Source: a bacterium (GTDB taxonomy: Bacteria; Cyanobacteriota; Vampirovibrionia; Obscuribacterales; Obscuribacteraceae). Taken from it: a stretch of 8,099 bases of DNA. Of this stretch, positions 1 to 8,099 are shown piece after piece. The stretch is taken from contig JAUIJG010000239.1 of assembly GCA_030431355.1 (NCBI GenBank), positions 1 to 8,099 of the forward strand. Direction: 5' to 3'. Both the position numbers and the translations under genes were made by a program. The number at the start of each line of letters is the position of its first letter. Position 1 is the stretch's first letter. The notes under the pieces are model-generated. The model ran no database searches. It was not told the origin of the DNA and saw nothing but the letters and a program-made list of their open reading frames with translations.

Positions 1-1
1 T

Positions 2-895
2 TCGCACCTACCGCACTACGGCGCAGAGCGATTAGGCGCGACGGTGGTACCGGCATCCGGCGGCAGAACCCAACAGCAAATTCTGTTGCTGCAAGATTTT
101 GGCGCAAGAGTTCTACTTTCAACACCTTCCTATGCCCTCAACATTTTTCATGTAATGGAAGAGAACGGTATCGCCAGAGACACCATTAAACTGGAAATTG
201 GTATCTTCGGAGCGGAACCCTGGACTGAAGAGCTAAGACAACAGATTGAAAAAGCTCTGAAGATAAAGGCTCTGGATATATACGGGCTGAGCGAGGTGAT
301 GGGACCTGGTGTCTCCATGGAGTGTATCGAGGGACGTAACGGTCTTCATATCTGGGAGGACCTTTTCCTTCCCGAAATCATCGACCCTGAGACCGGCGAA
401 GTATTGGCTGACGGAGAGGAAGGCGAGCTGGTCTTTACTAATCTCCAGAAAGAAGCTATCCCCATGATCCGGTACCGCACCGGAGATATTTCCAGGCTCT
501 ATAAAGAACCCTGCACCTGCGGCAGAACCATGGTCCGGATGGAGAGAGTAAAAGCTCGTCTTGACGACATGTTGATCATCCGGGGAGTCAATCTGTTCCC
601 CTCCGAGATTGAGAAGTGTTTGTTATCCATCAGGGATCTTGCCCCGCACTACCAACTGGTGGTTGAGAGAGTTAAGGCCCTGGATGTTCTGGAAGTGCAG
701 GTGGAAACAACGAAACAGCACGAAGAAGAACGTCTCAAGTCTTTGCACGGAGATATACGAAAACTACTGAAAGATTCGCTCGGTCTAACAGCCGCCATAA
801 AATTATTGGAACCAGGAGCGATACCAAGAAGCGAAGGGAAAGCGGTTCGCGTTCTGGACAAAAGGGATAACCAAGGCGAAAATACCTGCCGCTAA
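2..895 (+). CDS. paaK: Phenylacetate-CoA ligase (PaaK), 5'-truncated by window edge
   Basis: ATP-dependent, AMP-forming ligase that activates phenylacetate to phenylacetyl-CoA, the entry step of the aerobic hybrid phenylacetate pathway; cytoplasmic. The frame is open from base 2, and its first codons read HYGAERLG, a typical internal PaaK segment, so the gene begins upstream. About 297 residues are visible against about 435 for the family; the N-terminal P-loop part is missing. Visible motifs are GIFGAEPW (around 200-223), [11 protein letters not shown] (281-310), the RYRTGD adenylate motif (470-487), a CxCGR motif (512-526), and the hinge/A8 motif [13 protein letters not shown] (566-601). 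The C-terminal domain ends with SEGKAVRV, whose lysine (839-841) is the expected adenylation lysine. No inactivating change is visible. The stop lies 20 nt before the next gene, which is consistent with an operon. The assignment is confident; the exact aryl substrate (phenylacetate or a relative) is inferred from family and from the PaaG and PaaF neighbours. Confidence 0.95.
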   Translation, partial: SHLPHYGAERLGATVVPASGGRTQQQILLLQDFGARVLLSTPSYALNIFHVMEENGIARDTIKLEIGIFGAEPWTEELRQQIEKALKIKALDIYGLSEVMGPGVSMECIEGRNGLHIWEDLFLPEIIDPETGEVLADGEEGELVFTNLQKEAIPMIRYRTGDISRLYKEPCTCGRTMVRMERVKARLDDMLIIRGVNLFPSEIEKCLLSIRDLAPHYQLVVERVKALDVLEVQVETTKQHEEERLKSLHGDIRKLLKDSLGLTAAIKLLEPGAIPRSEGKAVRVLDKRDNQGENTCR

Positions 896-915
896 AAACA
901 GATGAGGATACTTTT

Positions 916-1887
916 ATGGCCCAAGCAACAACCACTGGTACGCAACTGAGCGGAGCCCCGGCGGAGAGCTTTAATTTCCGGAGAATTCTTTATTCGAAGA
1001 AAGGCTACATAGCCACCATAACGATTAATCGACCGGACGTTCTCAACTGTTTTGATATGCAGACCTTGAACGAGTTGAGTAGCGCTTTTCTGGACTCCAG
1101 TAGAGATGACGAAGTATCGGTGGTGGTAATTACCGGAGCCGGTGATAAAGCATTCTGTACCGGAGCGGATTTGAAAGAACAGGAAGAACACATTCTCAAA
1201 AAGCCGAACGATTATCATAAGTGGATGTACTCTTTCATAGAGATGCATGACCGCCTAAGAAACATCGGCAAACCCACCATTGCTCGTCTAAACGGAATGG
1301 TTGTCGGCGGAGGCAATGAACTCAACATGGCTTGCGACCTGGCCGTGGCCGCGGATCATGTCACCATAAAACAAGTTGGTGCTTCCCGGGGCTCCGTCGC
1401 CGCCGGAGGAGCAACCCAGTGGTTGCCGCTGGTGGTGGGAGATCGCCGAGCACGAGAGATTCTCCTGCTCTGTGAAAACATTGACGCCTATACCGCTCTC
1501 GACTGGGGACTTGTTAATCAAGTGGTGCCAGGCTCCATGCTGGATAGCGCTGTGGAGGAGCTGGCCGCCAAATTACACAAAAAACTTCCCGAGTGCATCC
1601 GCTATACCAAGCAACAGATGAACTTCTGGAGAGACTTCTCCTGGAGTATGACCATCGGCCACGCCCGGGACTGGCTCACTTTGCATGCGGGCCATCATGA
1701 GACGGCTGAAGGTCTGAAAGCTTTCCGCAAAAAGACGGAGCTTGATTATGATGCTCTCCATGCCGGAAGGAAGGAGCAAGCCAACCCGATAAACACAGCC
1801 CTGATAACAAAAGCATGCCAGGATTGCAATCAGGAGATGCCGGAGGACTTCAAGTTCTGCGGATCCTGTGGAAAGTCTCTTAGTTGA
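916..1887 (+). CDS. Crotonase-superfamily protein resembling BamA/Oah ring hydrolase, with C-terminal zinc ribbon
   Basis: 323 residues. The start is ATG 916, preceded by TGAGG (903-907) at 8 nt. Residues about 20-285 are a crotonase fold with the oxyanion-hole motifs GAD (83-85) and GGG (131-133). E135 matches the first catalytic Glu of enoyl-CoA hydratase, but the second Glu position is glycine (G155, in QVGAS), as in MenB and BadI. The stretch GDKAFCTGAD, the NGM...GGGNE motif, GSVAAGGATQWLPL (159-172) and PECI (225-228) recall 6-oxocyclohex-1-ene-1-carbonyl-CoA hydrolase (BamA/Oah) more than a hydratase; this comparison is from memory. Residues 301-318 form CX2C-X10-CX2C, a zinc ribbon that I do not know from this family. 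It lies between paaK and two paa-type crotonases, which implies CoA-thioester aromatic catabolism. The reaction is unproven: ring-opening hydration/hydrolysis is plausible, and a MenB-like or plain hydratase role is possible. Confidence 0.85.
   Translation: MAQATTTGTQLSGAPAESFNFRRILYSKKGYIATITINRPDVLNCFDMQTLNELSSAFLDSSRDDEVSVVVITGAGDKAFCTGADLKEQEEHILKKPNDYHKWMYSFIEMHDRLRNIGKPTIARLNGMVVGGGNELNMACDLAVAADHVTIKQVGASRGSVAAGGATQWLPLVVGDRRAREILLLCENIDAYTALDWGLVNQVVPGSMLDSAVEELAAKLHKKLPECIRYTKQQMNFWRDFSWSMTIGHARDWLTLHAGHHETAEGLKAFRKKTELDYDALHAGRKEQANPINTALITKACQDCNQEMPEDFKFCGSCGKSLS
1816..1869 (+). other. C-terminal zinc-ribbon module encoded in the BamA-like gene
   Basis: Codons 301-318 encode CQDC, ten residues including MPEDFKF, then CGSC followed by GK. 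This is the CxxC...(P)...FCxxCG pattern of small structural zinc ribbons. It sits after the crotonase domain and a short linker rich in Lys, Asn and Pro (about 285-300), only five residues before the stop. Zinc binding is inferred from the spacing; the four cysteines are seen directly. Confidence 0.75.
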
Positions 1888-1969
1888 TAGAAATAGAAGT
1901 TACAGAATCAGTGTTAGACGCCCCGTGAGCAAGTAAAAGCCTGAGACTCAAACAGGCAGGAGAAGGAAG
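1888..1969 (+). promoter_or_regulatory. Intergenic spacer with small hairpin and Shine-Dalgarno before the PaaF-type gene
   Basis: This 82-nt gap is the longest inside the plus-strand cluster. It contains GCCTG (1939-1943) and CAGGC (1953-1957), able to pair over a 9-nt loop. An alternative TGAG/CTCA pairing (1942-1950) lies within it. The ribosome-binding site AGGAG (1958-1962) follows directly, 7 nt before ATG 1970. The stem is only 5 bp and has no T-tract, so it is not a terminator. A role in translation is possible but unsupported. Confidence 0.3.
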
Positions 1970-2749
1970 ATGAAAACAACCTACAGAAACATTCTCACCG
2001 AGACCGACGGTCCTCTGGCAATAGTTACCCTGCACAGACCCAAGGTTCTCAATGCTCTCAACCATGAACTCATGGAAGAGCTTGTCCAGGCCCTCACCGA
2101 ATTTGACCAGGACGACGAAATCAGAGTGATTATCCTTACCGGCTCCGAAAGAGCCTTTGCCGCAGGCGCAGATATCAAAGAGATGTCGGACGAAACCACC
2201 ATCGGTATCATGCTAAAGGATCAATTCGCCACCTGGGACAAGATCAAGAATATCAAGAAACCGATCATAGCGGCTGTCAGCGGATTCGCTCTGGGAGGCG
2301 GCTGCGAACTCATGATGAACTGCGACATTGTCGTGGCGGCAGAATCTGCCCAGTTAGGACAACCTGAAATAAACCTGGGAGTCATCCCCGGCGCCGGCGG
2401 CACCCAGAGATTGACCCGGGTTGTAGGCAAACACAAAGCCATGGAGATGATTCTTACTGGACAACCGATATCGGCCCGGGAAGCCAAAGAGTACGGTCTT
2501 GTAAACAAAGTGGTGCCAAATGAAATCTATCTGGAGGAAGCCAAAGCAATCGGTCGCGAGATAGCTAAGAAGTCTCCGGTCGCGGCAAGATTGGCAAAAG
2601 AATCTATTTTAAAGGTATACGATTCATCCATATCCGAAGGTCTTCTCTTTGAAAGAAAGAACTTCTATATGCTGTTCTCATCGGAAGATCAAAAGGAAGG
2701 AATGAAAGCATTTCTGGAAAAACGCCAACCCACTTTTTCGGGCAAGTAG
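1970..2749 (+). CDS. paaF: Enoyl-CoA hydratase, PaaF-type
   Basis: 259 residues, the normal crotonase length. It adds water to the double bond of enoyl-CoA esters; in the phenylacetate pathway PaaF hydrates 2,3-dehydroadipyl-CoA to 3-hydroxyadipyl-CoA. All active-site features of bona fide hydratases are visible: oxyanion-hole residues A67 (AAGAD) and G110 (GGGCE), and both catalytic glutamates, E113 (GGCEL) and E133 (GQPEI). GVIPGAGGTQRL follows. The end, FLEKRQPTF-SGK, is the family C-terminus and is full length. The start is ATG 1970 with AGGAG 7 nt upstream. It sits between the BamA-like gene and the PaaG-type gene in one orientation. The hydratase activity is confidently called. The PaaF role rests on neighbours, since a general short-chain hydratase (crotonase) would look nearly the same. 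Confidence 0.88.
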   Translation: MKTTYRNILTETDGPLAIVTLHRPKVLNALNHELMEELVQALTEFDQDDEIRVIILTGSERAFAAGADIKEMSDETTIGIMLKDQFATWDKIKNIKKPIIAAVSGFALGGGCELMMNCDIVVAAESAQLGQPEINLGVIPGAGGTQRLTRVVGKHKAMEMILTGQPISAREAKEYGLVNKVVPNEIYLEEAKAIGREIAKKSPVAARLAKESILKVYDSSISEGLLFERKNFYMLFSSEDQKEGMKAFLEKRQPTFSGK

Positions 2750-2792
2750 ATAAGCCACACCCAGATCAAACTTTATTTATAAGGACAAAAAA

Positions 2793-3542
2793 ATGACTGA
2801 AGAGAAAATTTTAAAAGTTGAAATCAAAGATGGTGTCGGCATAATCACCTTGAATCGCCCCGACAAACTGAACGCCTTCAATGACGAGCTTACCTTTCAG
2901 CTCCAAGACGCTCTCAAAGAGATGGAGCGCAACAAAGAAGTGAGAGCGCTGGTGATAACCGGTGCAGGTAGAGGCTTTTCAGCAGGACAGGATCTGCAAA
3001 GCCGAAGCATATCCCAGGACATGGGCGAAAGACCCTCTCTCGGTCAATCGATTAGACGACGCTACAATCCCATCATTTCCAGGATCAGAAAGATGGAAAA
3101 ACCAGTAATCGCCGCCGTGAACGGTGTAGCTGCCGGCGCCGGAGCAAGCCTCGCCTTCGCATGTGACTACAGAATCACATCCGAGAATGCCTCATTTATC
3201 CAATCTTTCACAAAAGTCGGTCTGGTACCAGATTCCGGCTCCACCTTCATGCTGCCTCGCTTAATCGGCACCACAAAAGCCTTTGAGCTGATGCTCTCCG
3301 CTGACAAGCTCACAGCCGCCGACGCCATCTCCCTCAATCTGGTCAATGAAGTGGTGCCCCAGGAAGAAGTATTTGAGAAAGCGCTGGAGCTGGCTAAGAA
3401 GTTGGCGAAAGGTCCTACCAAGGCTTTTGGTCTCACCAAGCGAGCATTTAATCGGGCAATATTCCCCGATCTCGACGAGCTTTTGGAATACGAAGTCAAA
3501 GCTTTTGTCGAGAAGCGTGCTCCCGCCTACACCGGCAAATAG
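2793..3542 (+). CDS. paaG: PaaG-type 1,2-epoxyphenylacetyl-CoA isomerase, shortened C-terminus
   Basis: 249 residues. PaaG converts the ring epoxide of phenylacetyl-CoA to oxepin-CoA and also shifts double bonds in later intermediates. PaaG signatures are LNAFNDEL (26-33), GAGRGFSAGQDL (57-68), NGVAAGAGASLA (110-121) and GLVPDSGSTFMLPR (143-156). D147 sits where the catalytic Asp of PaaG is expected, and alanine or serine replaces the first hydratase Glu, which fits an isomerase. Start ATG 2793 has AAGGA (2781-2785) 7 nt upstream. Near the end, LDELLEYE runs straight into VKAFVEKR. PaaG and the preceding hydratase each have about 16 more residues at that point (the segment ending DxxEGV), so an in-frame loss of about 48 nt is suggested. 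The reading frame and the final TGK are intact. The family call is strong; whether the shortened enzyme is active is unknown. Confidence 0.87.
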   Translation: MTEEKILKVEIKDGVGIITLNRPDKLNAFNDELTFQLQDALKEMERNKEVRALVITGAGRGFSAGQDLQSRSISQDMGERPSLGQSIRRRYNPIISRIRKMEKPVIAAVNGVAAGAGASLAFACDYRITSENASFIQSFTKVGLVPDSGSTFMLPRLIGTTKAFELMLSADKLTAADAISLNLVNEVVPQEEVFEKALELAKKLAKGPTKAFGLTKRAFNRAIFPDLDELLEYEVKAFVEKRAPAYTGK

Positions 3543-3554
3543 ACTAAAAGGGAT

Positions 3555-4664
3555 TTAAAATCCGGAGTCGCCGCTTGAACGGATCTGTTCCTGCTGCTGC
3601 CGCTGCATGTTTTGTCTTTCTTGATACTGCTGCTGCATGGTCTCGTTTAGCTGACGCCTCATATACGGTGACGGCTTCGCTGGTTGGGGAACAGTCTCAT
3701 TCGGGCTGAGCATGTGCTCAATCTGGGTAACCCGATCTTTAGCTTGCTGGATGCGGGGATCTCTAGAGCCGGTGGGAGACAGTCGGATGAACTCCTTATA
3801 GTCCTTAATTGCCGAACTGTAATGCTTCTCTTCTTCATAAAGCATGCCCAGAAGCAGCCAGACTTCCCGATTGGATTTGTCATAGTCCAGAGAACGCATA
3901 TAGTGATCTATGGCACCCTGATGGTCGCCTAGATGATACTTACAGACACCGATATCATGATGAATACGACCAAGAGGTTCGTCTTTTATAGGCTCATCAG
4001 TGGTCAAAATAGCGTTGAATTCGCGAATCGCCTCTGCCCATTTTTTGAGCTTCATCTTGCACTCGGCATATTTCATCCAACACTTCGTCCACTTCCAGGG
4101 CTTCTCTCCCAGGGCCTGACGAAAATGATTCATGGCGATCATATACTTGCCTTCCATGTCGGAATGAAGTCCGTACATATATGAGACCGTGTGATAATCG
4201 GCTTTGGCTCTGCGGGCATTGTTCAGAGCGTCCCGCACGCTCATATAATTTTGCTTGGTTCGAATGCGAATCTCGGCGATGGCCAACCATGCCTCCGGCA
4301 TCGGCTCCACCGATTGTTCCGCAGCCCTTTGCAGAGTGGTTTCGGCTTTCTTGTAGTCGCCCTTGTTCAGATAGCAGACACCAAGCCAATAATTTGCCTT
4401 CGGATAATAACCATTCCTGGCGAAATAGAGAGCCTGGGAAAAAGAATCGATGGCTCCTTCGATATCATCATCACGCATCTTTTTCAGGCCGATGTCAAAG
4501 TATCTCTCGGCAGAGGATCTGGTGTTCTTTCCGCGACGACCGAATTTGGCGGACACAGGATCCATGGTCGCACCAGCGGTGAAAGAACAGATGAGCGCAA
4601 GAACGACAAATAACTTGAAATTGCCGCCAATAACAGATTTGAGCTTGTTTGAAAGAGAATTCAA
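3555..4664 (-). CDS. Exported TPR-repeat protein with Gln-rich tail
   Basis: 369 residues; I recognise no specific orthologue. Residues 1-39 look like a Sec signal peptide: a basic N-terminus with two Lys (7, 9), a hydrophobic core FKLFVVLALICSF (16-28), and a likely cleavage after VSA (39), followed by a basic patch KFGRRGK. About seven TPR-like helical pairs span residues 54-300, the clearest at 54-87, 88-121, 160-193, 233-266 and 267-300 (for example WLGVCYLNKGDYKKAETTLQ). The tail (320-369) is low-complexity, with about 11 Gln between 335 and 360. The start is TTG 4664: an in-frame TAG lies 18 nt upstream, and the next Met (34) is after the signal core. No strong Shine-Dalgarno is seen. 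It follows the small membrane gene by 21 nt. It probably acts as a protein-protein scaffold outside the cytoplasmic membrane; this is inferred from the architecture only. Confidence 0.85.
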   Translation of the reverse strand: MNSLSNKLKSVIGGNFKLFVVLALICSFTAGATMDPVSAKFGRRGKNTRSSAERYFDIGLKKMRDDDIEGAIDSFSQALYFARNGYYPKANYWLGVCYLNKGDYKKAETTLQRAAEQSVEPMPEAWLAIAEIRIRTKQNYMSVRDALNNARRAKADYHTVSYMYGLHSDMEGKYMIAMNHFRQALGEKPWKWTKCWMKYAECKMKLKKWAEAIREFNAILTTDEPIKDEPLGRIHHDIGVCKYHLGDHQGAIDHYMRSLDYDKSNREVWLLLGMLYEEEKHYSSAIKDYKEFIRLSPTGSRDPRIQQAKDRVTQIEHMLSPNETVPQPAKPSPYMRRQLNETMQQQYQERQNMQRQQQEQIRSSGDSGF

Positions 4665-4685
4665 TTGAATAGATAATCTCTAATG

Positions 4686-4940
4686 TCAGGGGTCTACCTT
4701 TTCTACCCTGAATTCGATTTTAACTAATCCGAGCACATAAAGCATCAGTCCGCAGGCAATATAGAGCAAAAAAGCTTGCCATGCCGAAATGGGTGGGACA
4801 ATTTGGGAAGAACGAGCGAGAAGATTCCAGCCCCACTCGATAAGACCGATAGGCACAAAAACAAAAAGTCCGAGAGCACCCATCAAAACGACGGTAAGAA
4901 GGATTATCAGCACTAGCGGAGCAAACTCAAATGAGCGCAT
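4686..4940 (-). CDS. Small two-helix membrane protein, unknown function
   Basis: 84 residues from ATG 4940. Two hydrophobic segments are visible: a long one at about 6-34 (LVLIILLTVVLMGALGLFVF region) and another at about 53-72 (AFLLYIACGLMLYVLGLV). A short connector with WGWN and PPISAWQAF joins them, and the end is charged (KIEFRVEKVDP). The W-N...PPIS-WQA pattern recalls small bacterial membrane proteins of unknown role; this is from memory. The longest frame would begin at GTG 4952. That GTG lies inside the Shine-Dalgarno AAAGAGGTGA (complement of 4949-4958), which is ideally placed 8 nt before ATG 4940, so ATG is preferred. It lies 30 nt after ligA and 21 nt before the TPR gene, so it is likely in the same transcript. 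No function can be named. Confidence 0.75.
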   Translation of the reverse strand: MRSFEFAPLVLIILLTVVLMGALGLFVFVPIGLIEWGWNLLARSSQIVPPISAWQAFLLYIACGLMLYVLGLVKIEFRVEKVDP

Positions 4941-4948
4941 CGCCTCAA

Positions 4949-4958
4949 TCACCTCTTT
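4949..4958 (-). promoter_or_regulatory. Shine-Dalgarno deciding the start of the small membrane protein
   Basis: On the minus strand this reads AAAGAGGTGA, close to the anti-16S consensus, ending 8 nt before ATG 4940. The alternative GTG start (4952-4950) is part of this motif and would have no Shine-Dalgarno of its own. Confidence 0.7.
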
Positions 4959-4970
4959 AATTGATCTAAA

Positions 4971-7118
<2,148 letters not shown>

Positions 7119-7146
7119 TCAACAGAAATTATTTCAAAATTTGTTC

Positions 7147-7180
7147 TCCGGTGGAAGACGTTTTTAAGCCAACCACCGGA
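7147..7180 (-). terminator. Inverted repeat between thiolase and ligA, possible weak terminator
   Basis: TCCGGTGG (7147-7154) and CCACCGGA (7173-7180) form a perfect 8-bp stem over an 18-nt loop, located 15 nt after the thiolase stop on the minus strand. The sequence after the stem on the minus strand is GAACAAATTTTG, with only a short T run 7 nt away, and the loop is large. It is therefore not a textbook intrinsic terminator. It could instead be a processing site or an operator. The repeat is seen directly; its role is inferred. Confidence 0.4.
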
Positions 7181-7194
7181 AAGCAGTTCAATTT

Positions 7195-8099
7195 TTAGAG
7201 ACCTTCCCGGGAAAGGATCACGCAGTCGCCCTGGGCAGTGCCTGAGCAGATGGCAGCAGCTCCAAGCTTAGCGTCCCTTCTCTCCATCTCTTTCATCAAG
7301 GTGAGCAGAATTCGCGCACCACTTGCGCCGATGGGATGGCCTAGGGCTATGGCTCCGCCGTTCACGTTCACCTTGTCTTCGGAGATTCCGAGCATACTCA
7401 TAGACTTGAGAGCCACTGCGGCAAAGGCTTCGTTGATCTCCACCAGGTCAAGCTGCTCCGCTTTGAGACCAGCTTTCTTCAACGCTTTTTCTGTAGCTAG
7501 AGCCGGAACGGTGTGAAGGTAAGGAACTTCCTGGCCGATGGAGGCGTGGGAAACAATCTTCGCAAGGGGCTTCAGCCCTAACTCATCGGCTTTTTTCTTA
7601 CTCATCACCAGAAGCATGGCGGCTCCGTCATTCACACCCGGAGCATTGCCGGCTGTTACCGAGCCATCCTCTGTGAATACCGGTCTCAGTTTACCCAGAG
7701 CATCCAGGGAGGTATCGGCTCTCGGAGCTTCATCCCGGTCAACCACAGCCACCTTGCCTTTGCGCATCGGCACTTCCACCGGCAGGATCTCTTCGGCAAA
7801 AGCACCTGACTCCTGAGCATTCACAGCTCGCTTGTGGCTTCTCAGAGCCCATTCATCCTGCTGGGAACGCGAGATGCCAAACTCATCGGCAACCTTAGCG
7901 CCATGCACAGCCATATGGACATCAGTCACCGGGCACTCAAGACCGTCTGCCAGCATGGCGTCCTTAAAGGGAGTGTGACCCATGCGCTTGCCGAATCTGG
8001 CTGAGTTGGCGTCCACAAGGTAAGGAGCCTGACTCATCGACTCCATTCCCCCTGCCAGAATTACATCTCCGTCTCCGGCTCTGATTCTTAAATCAGCCA
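7195..8099 (-). CDS. Acetyl-CoA acetyltransferase / 3-ketoacyl-CoA thiolase, N-terminus beyond the window
   Basis: Thiolase that cleaves or forms 3-ketoacyl-CoA using CoA; cytoplasmic. The frame runs without a stop to the right window edge, with upstream codons giving RIRAGDGDVILAGGMESMSQ, so the true start lies outside. About 301 residues are visible of about 390; the N-terminal nucleophilic Cys region is missing. Counting from the Met at 8046, visible motifs are GGMESMSQAPY, TAGNAPGVNDGAA (131-143), NEAFAAVA (205-212), NVNGGAIALGHPIGASG (227-243) with the catalytic His, and CSGTAQGD (267-274) with the acid/base Cys. The protein is intact to its stop. It might supply the 3-oxoadipyl-CoA or acetoacetyl-CoA thiolysis needed after the phenylacetate genes, but it is on the other strand 3.6 kb away. 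General fatty-acid or ketone metabolism is equally likely, so no gene symbol is assigned. Confidence 0.93.
   Translation of the reverse strand, partial: ADLRIRAGDGDVILAGGMESMSQAPYLVDANSARFGKRMGHTPFKDAMLADGLECPVTDVHMAVHGAKVADEFGISRSQQDEWALRSHKRAVNAQESGAFAEEILPVEVPMRKGKVAVVDRDEAPRADTSLDALGKLRPVFTEDGSVTAGNAPGVNDGAAMLLVMSKKKADELGLKPLAKIVSHASIGQEVPYLHTVPALATEKALKKAGLKAEQLDLVEINEAFAAVALKSMSMLGISEDKVNVNGGAIALGHPIGASGARILLTLMKEMERRDAKLGAAAICSGTAQGDCVILSREGL

Noticed and set aside
892..1248. 118-residue minus-strand open frame opposite the BamA-like gene
   Set aside because: It lies fully antisense to a strongly supported coding region, has no recognisable domain, and its composition reads as a shadow frame.
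3540..3560. Shared terminator between the convergent PaaG-type and TPR genes
   Set aside because: Only 12 nt separate the two stop codons and I see no stem-loop with a T-tract; termination must lie within the opposing genes or use another mechanism.
3575..3645. CTG-rich stretch resembling a trinucleotide microsatellite
   Set aside because: It is the reverse complement of the CAG/CAA codons of the Gln-rich tail of the TPR protein; the repeats are short and interrupted, so no separate repeat feature is called.
4181..4613. Overlapping plus-strand frames of 130-140 residues opposite the TPR gene
   Set aside because: They are antisense to a clear TPR protein with a signal peptide; their Trp/Arg/Ser-rich or irregular composition and lack of motifs mark them as shadows.
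7615..7660. Thiolase AGNAPG instead of the textbook AGNASG
   Set aside because: I recall the Ser-to-Pro variant being frequent in other bacterial acetyl-CoA acetyltransferases, so it is not taken as a sign of altered function.

Overview
The window looks like a chromosomal piece of a bacterium with roughly balanced base composition. It is densely packed and carries no mobile elements, tRNA or rRNA genes, or CRISPR arrays. It holds two blocks that converge near position 3548. The plus-strand block (start to 3542) is part of a phenylacetyl-CoA (paa-type) aromatic degradation operon. The minus-strand block (8099 down to 3555) holds a thiolase, NAD-dependent DNA ligase LigA, a small membrane protein and an exported TPR protein. 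The HhH/BRCT half of LigA reminds me of cyanobacterial-lineage ligases, and a non-photosynthetic relative of Cyanobacteria is one possible host. That is a weak inference; the window has no decisive taxonomic marker.

Plus strand, 1-3542: the C-terminal two thirds of phenylacetate-CoA ligase (PaaK) is followed by three crotonase-superfamily genes in tandem, each with a good Shine-Dalgarno sequence. The first (916-1887) is not an ordinary enoyl-CoA hydratase. Its motifs recall the ring-opening hydrolase BamA/Oah (and more distantly MenB and BadI), and it carries a four-cysteine zinc ribbon at its C-terminus. The second (1970-2749) is a canonical two-glutamate enoyl-CoA hydratase of PaaF type. 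The third (2793-3542) is a PaaG-type 1,2-epoxyphenylacetyl-CoA isomerase that appears to lack about 16 residues near its C-terminus. Together they suggest a route from phenylacetate via phenylacetyl-CoA, its epoxide and oxepin-CoA to ring opening and beta-oxidation. The epoxidase (PaaABCE), PaaZ and PaaH are not in the window. The BamA-like protein is a speculative candidate for a ring-opening step.

Minus strand, 8099-3555: a thiolase truncated by the window edge comes first. A 109-bp intergenic gap with an inverted repeat separates it from ligA. LigA, an 84-residue two-helix membrane protein and a TPR protein with a signal peptide follow at gaps of 30 and 21 nt, so they are probably co-transcribed. 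The TPR gene uses a TTG start. For ligA and the small membrane gene, Shine-Dalgarno positions favour internal ATG starts over the longest open frames.

The most interesting items are the zinc-ribbon BamA-like crotonase inside a phenylacetate cluster and the shortened C-terminus of the PaaG homologue.
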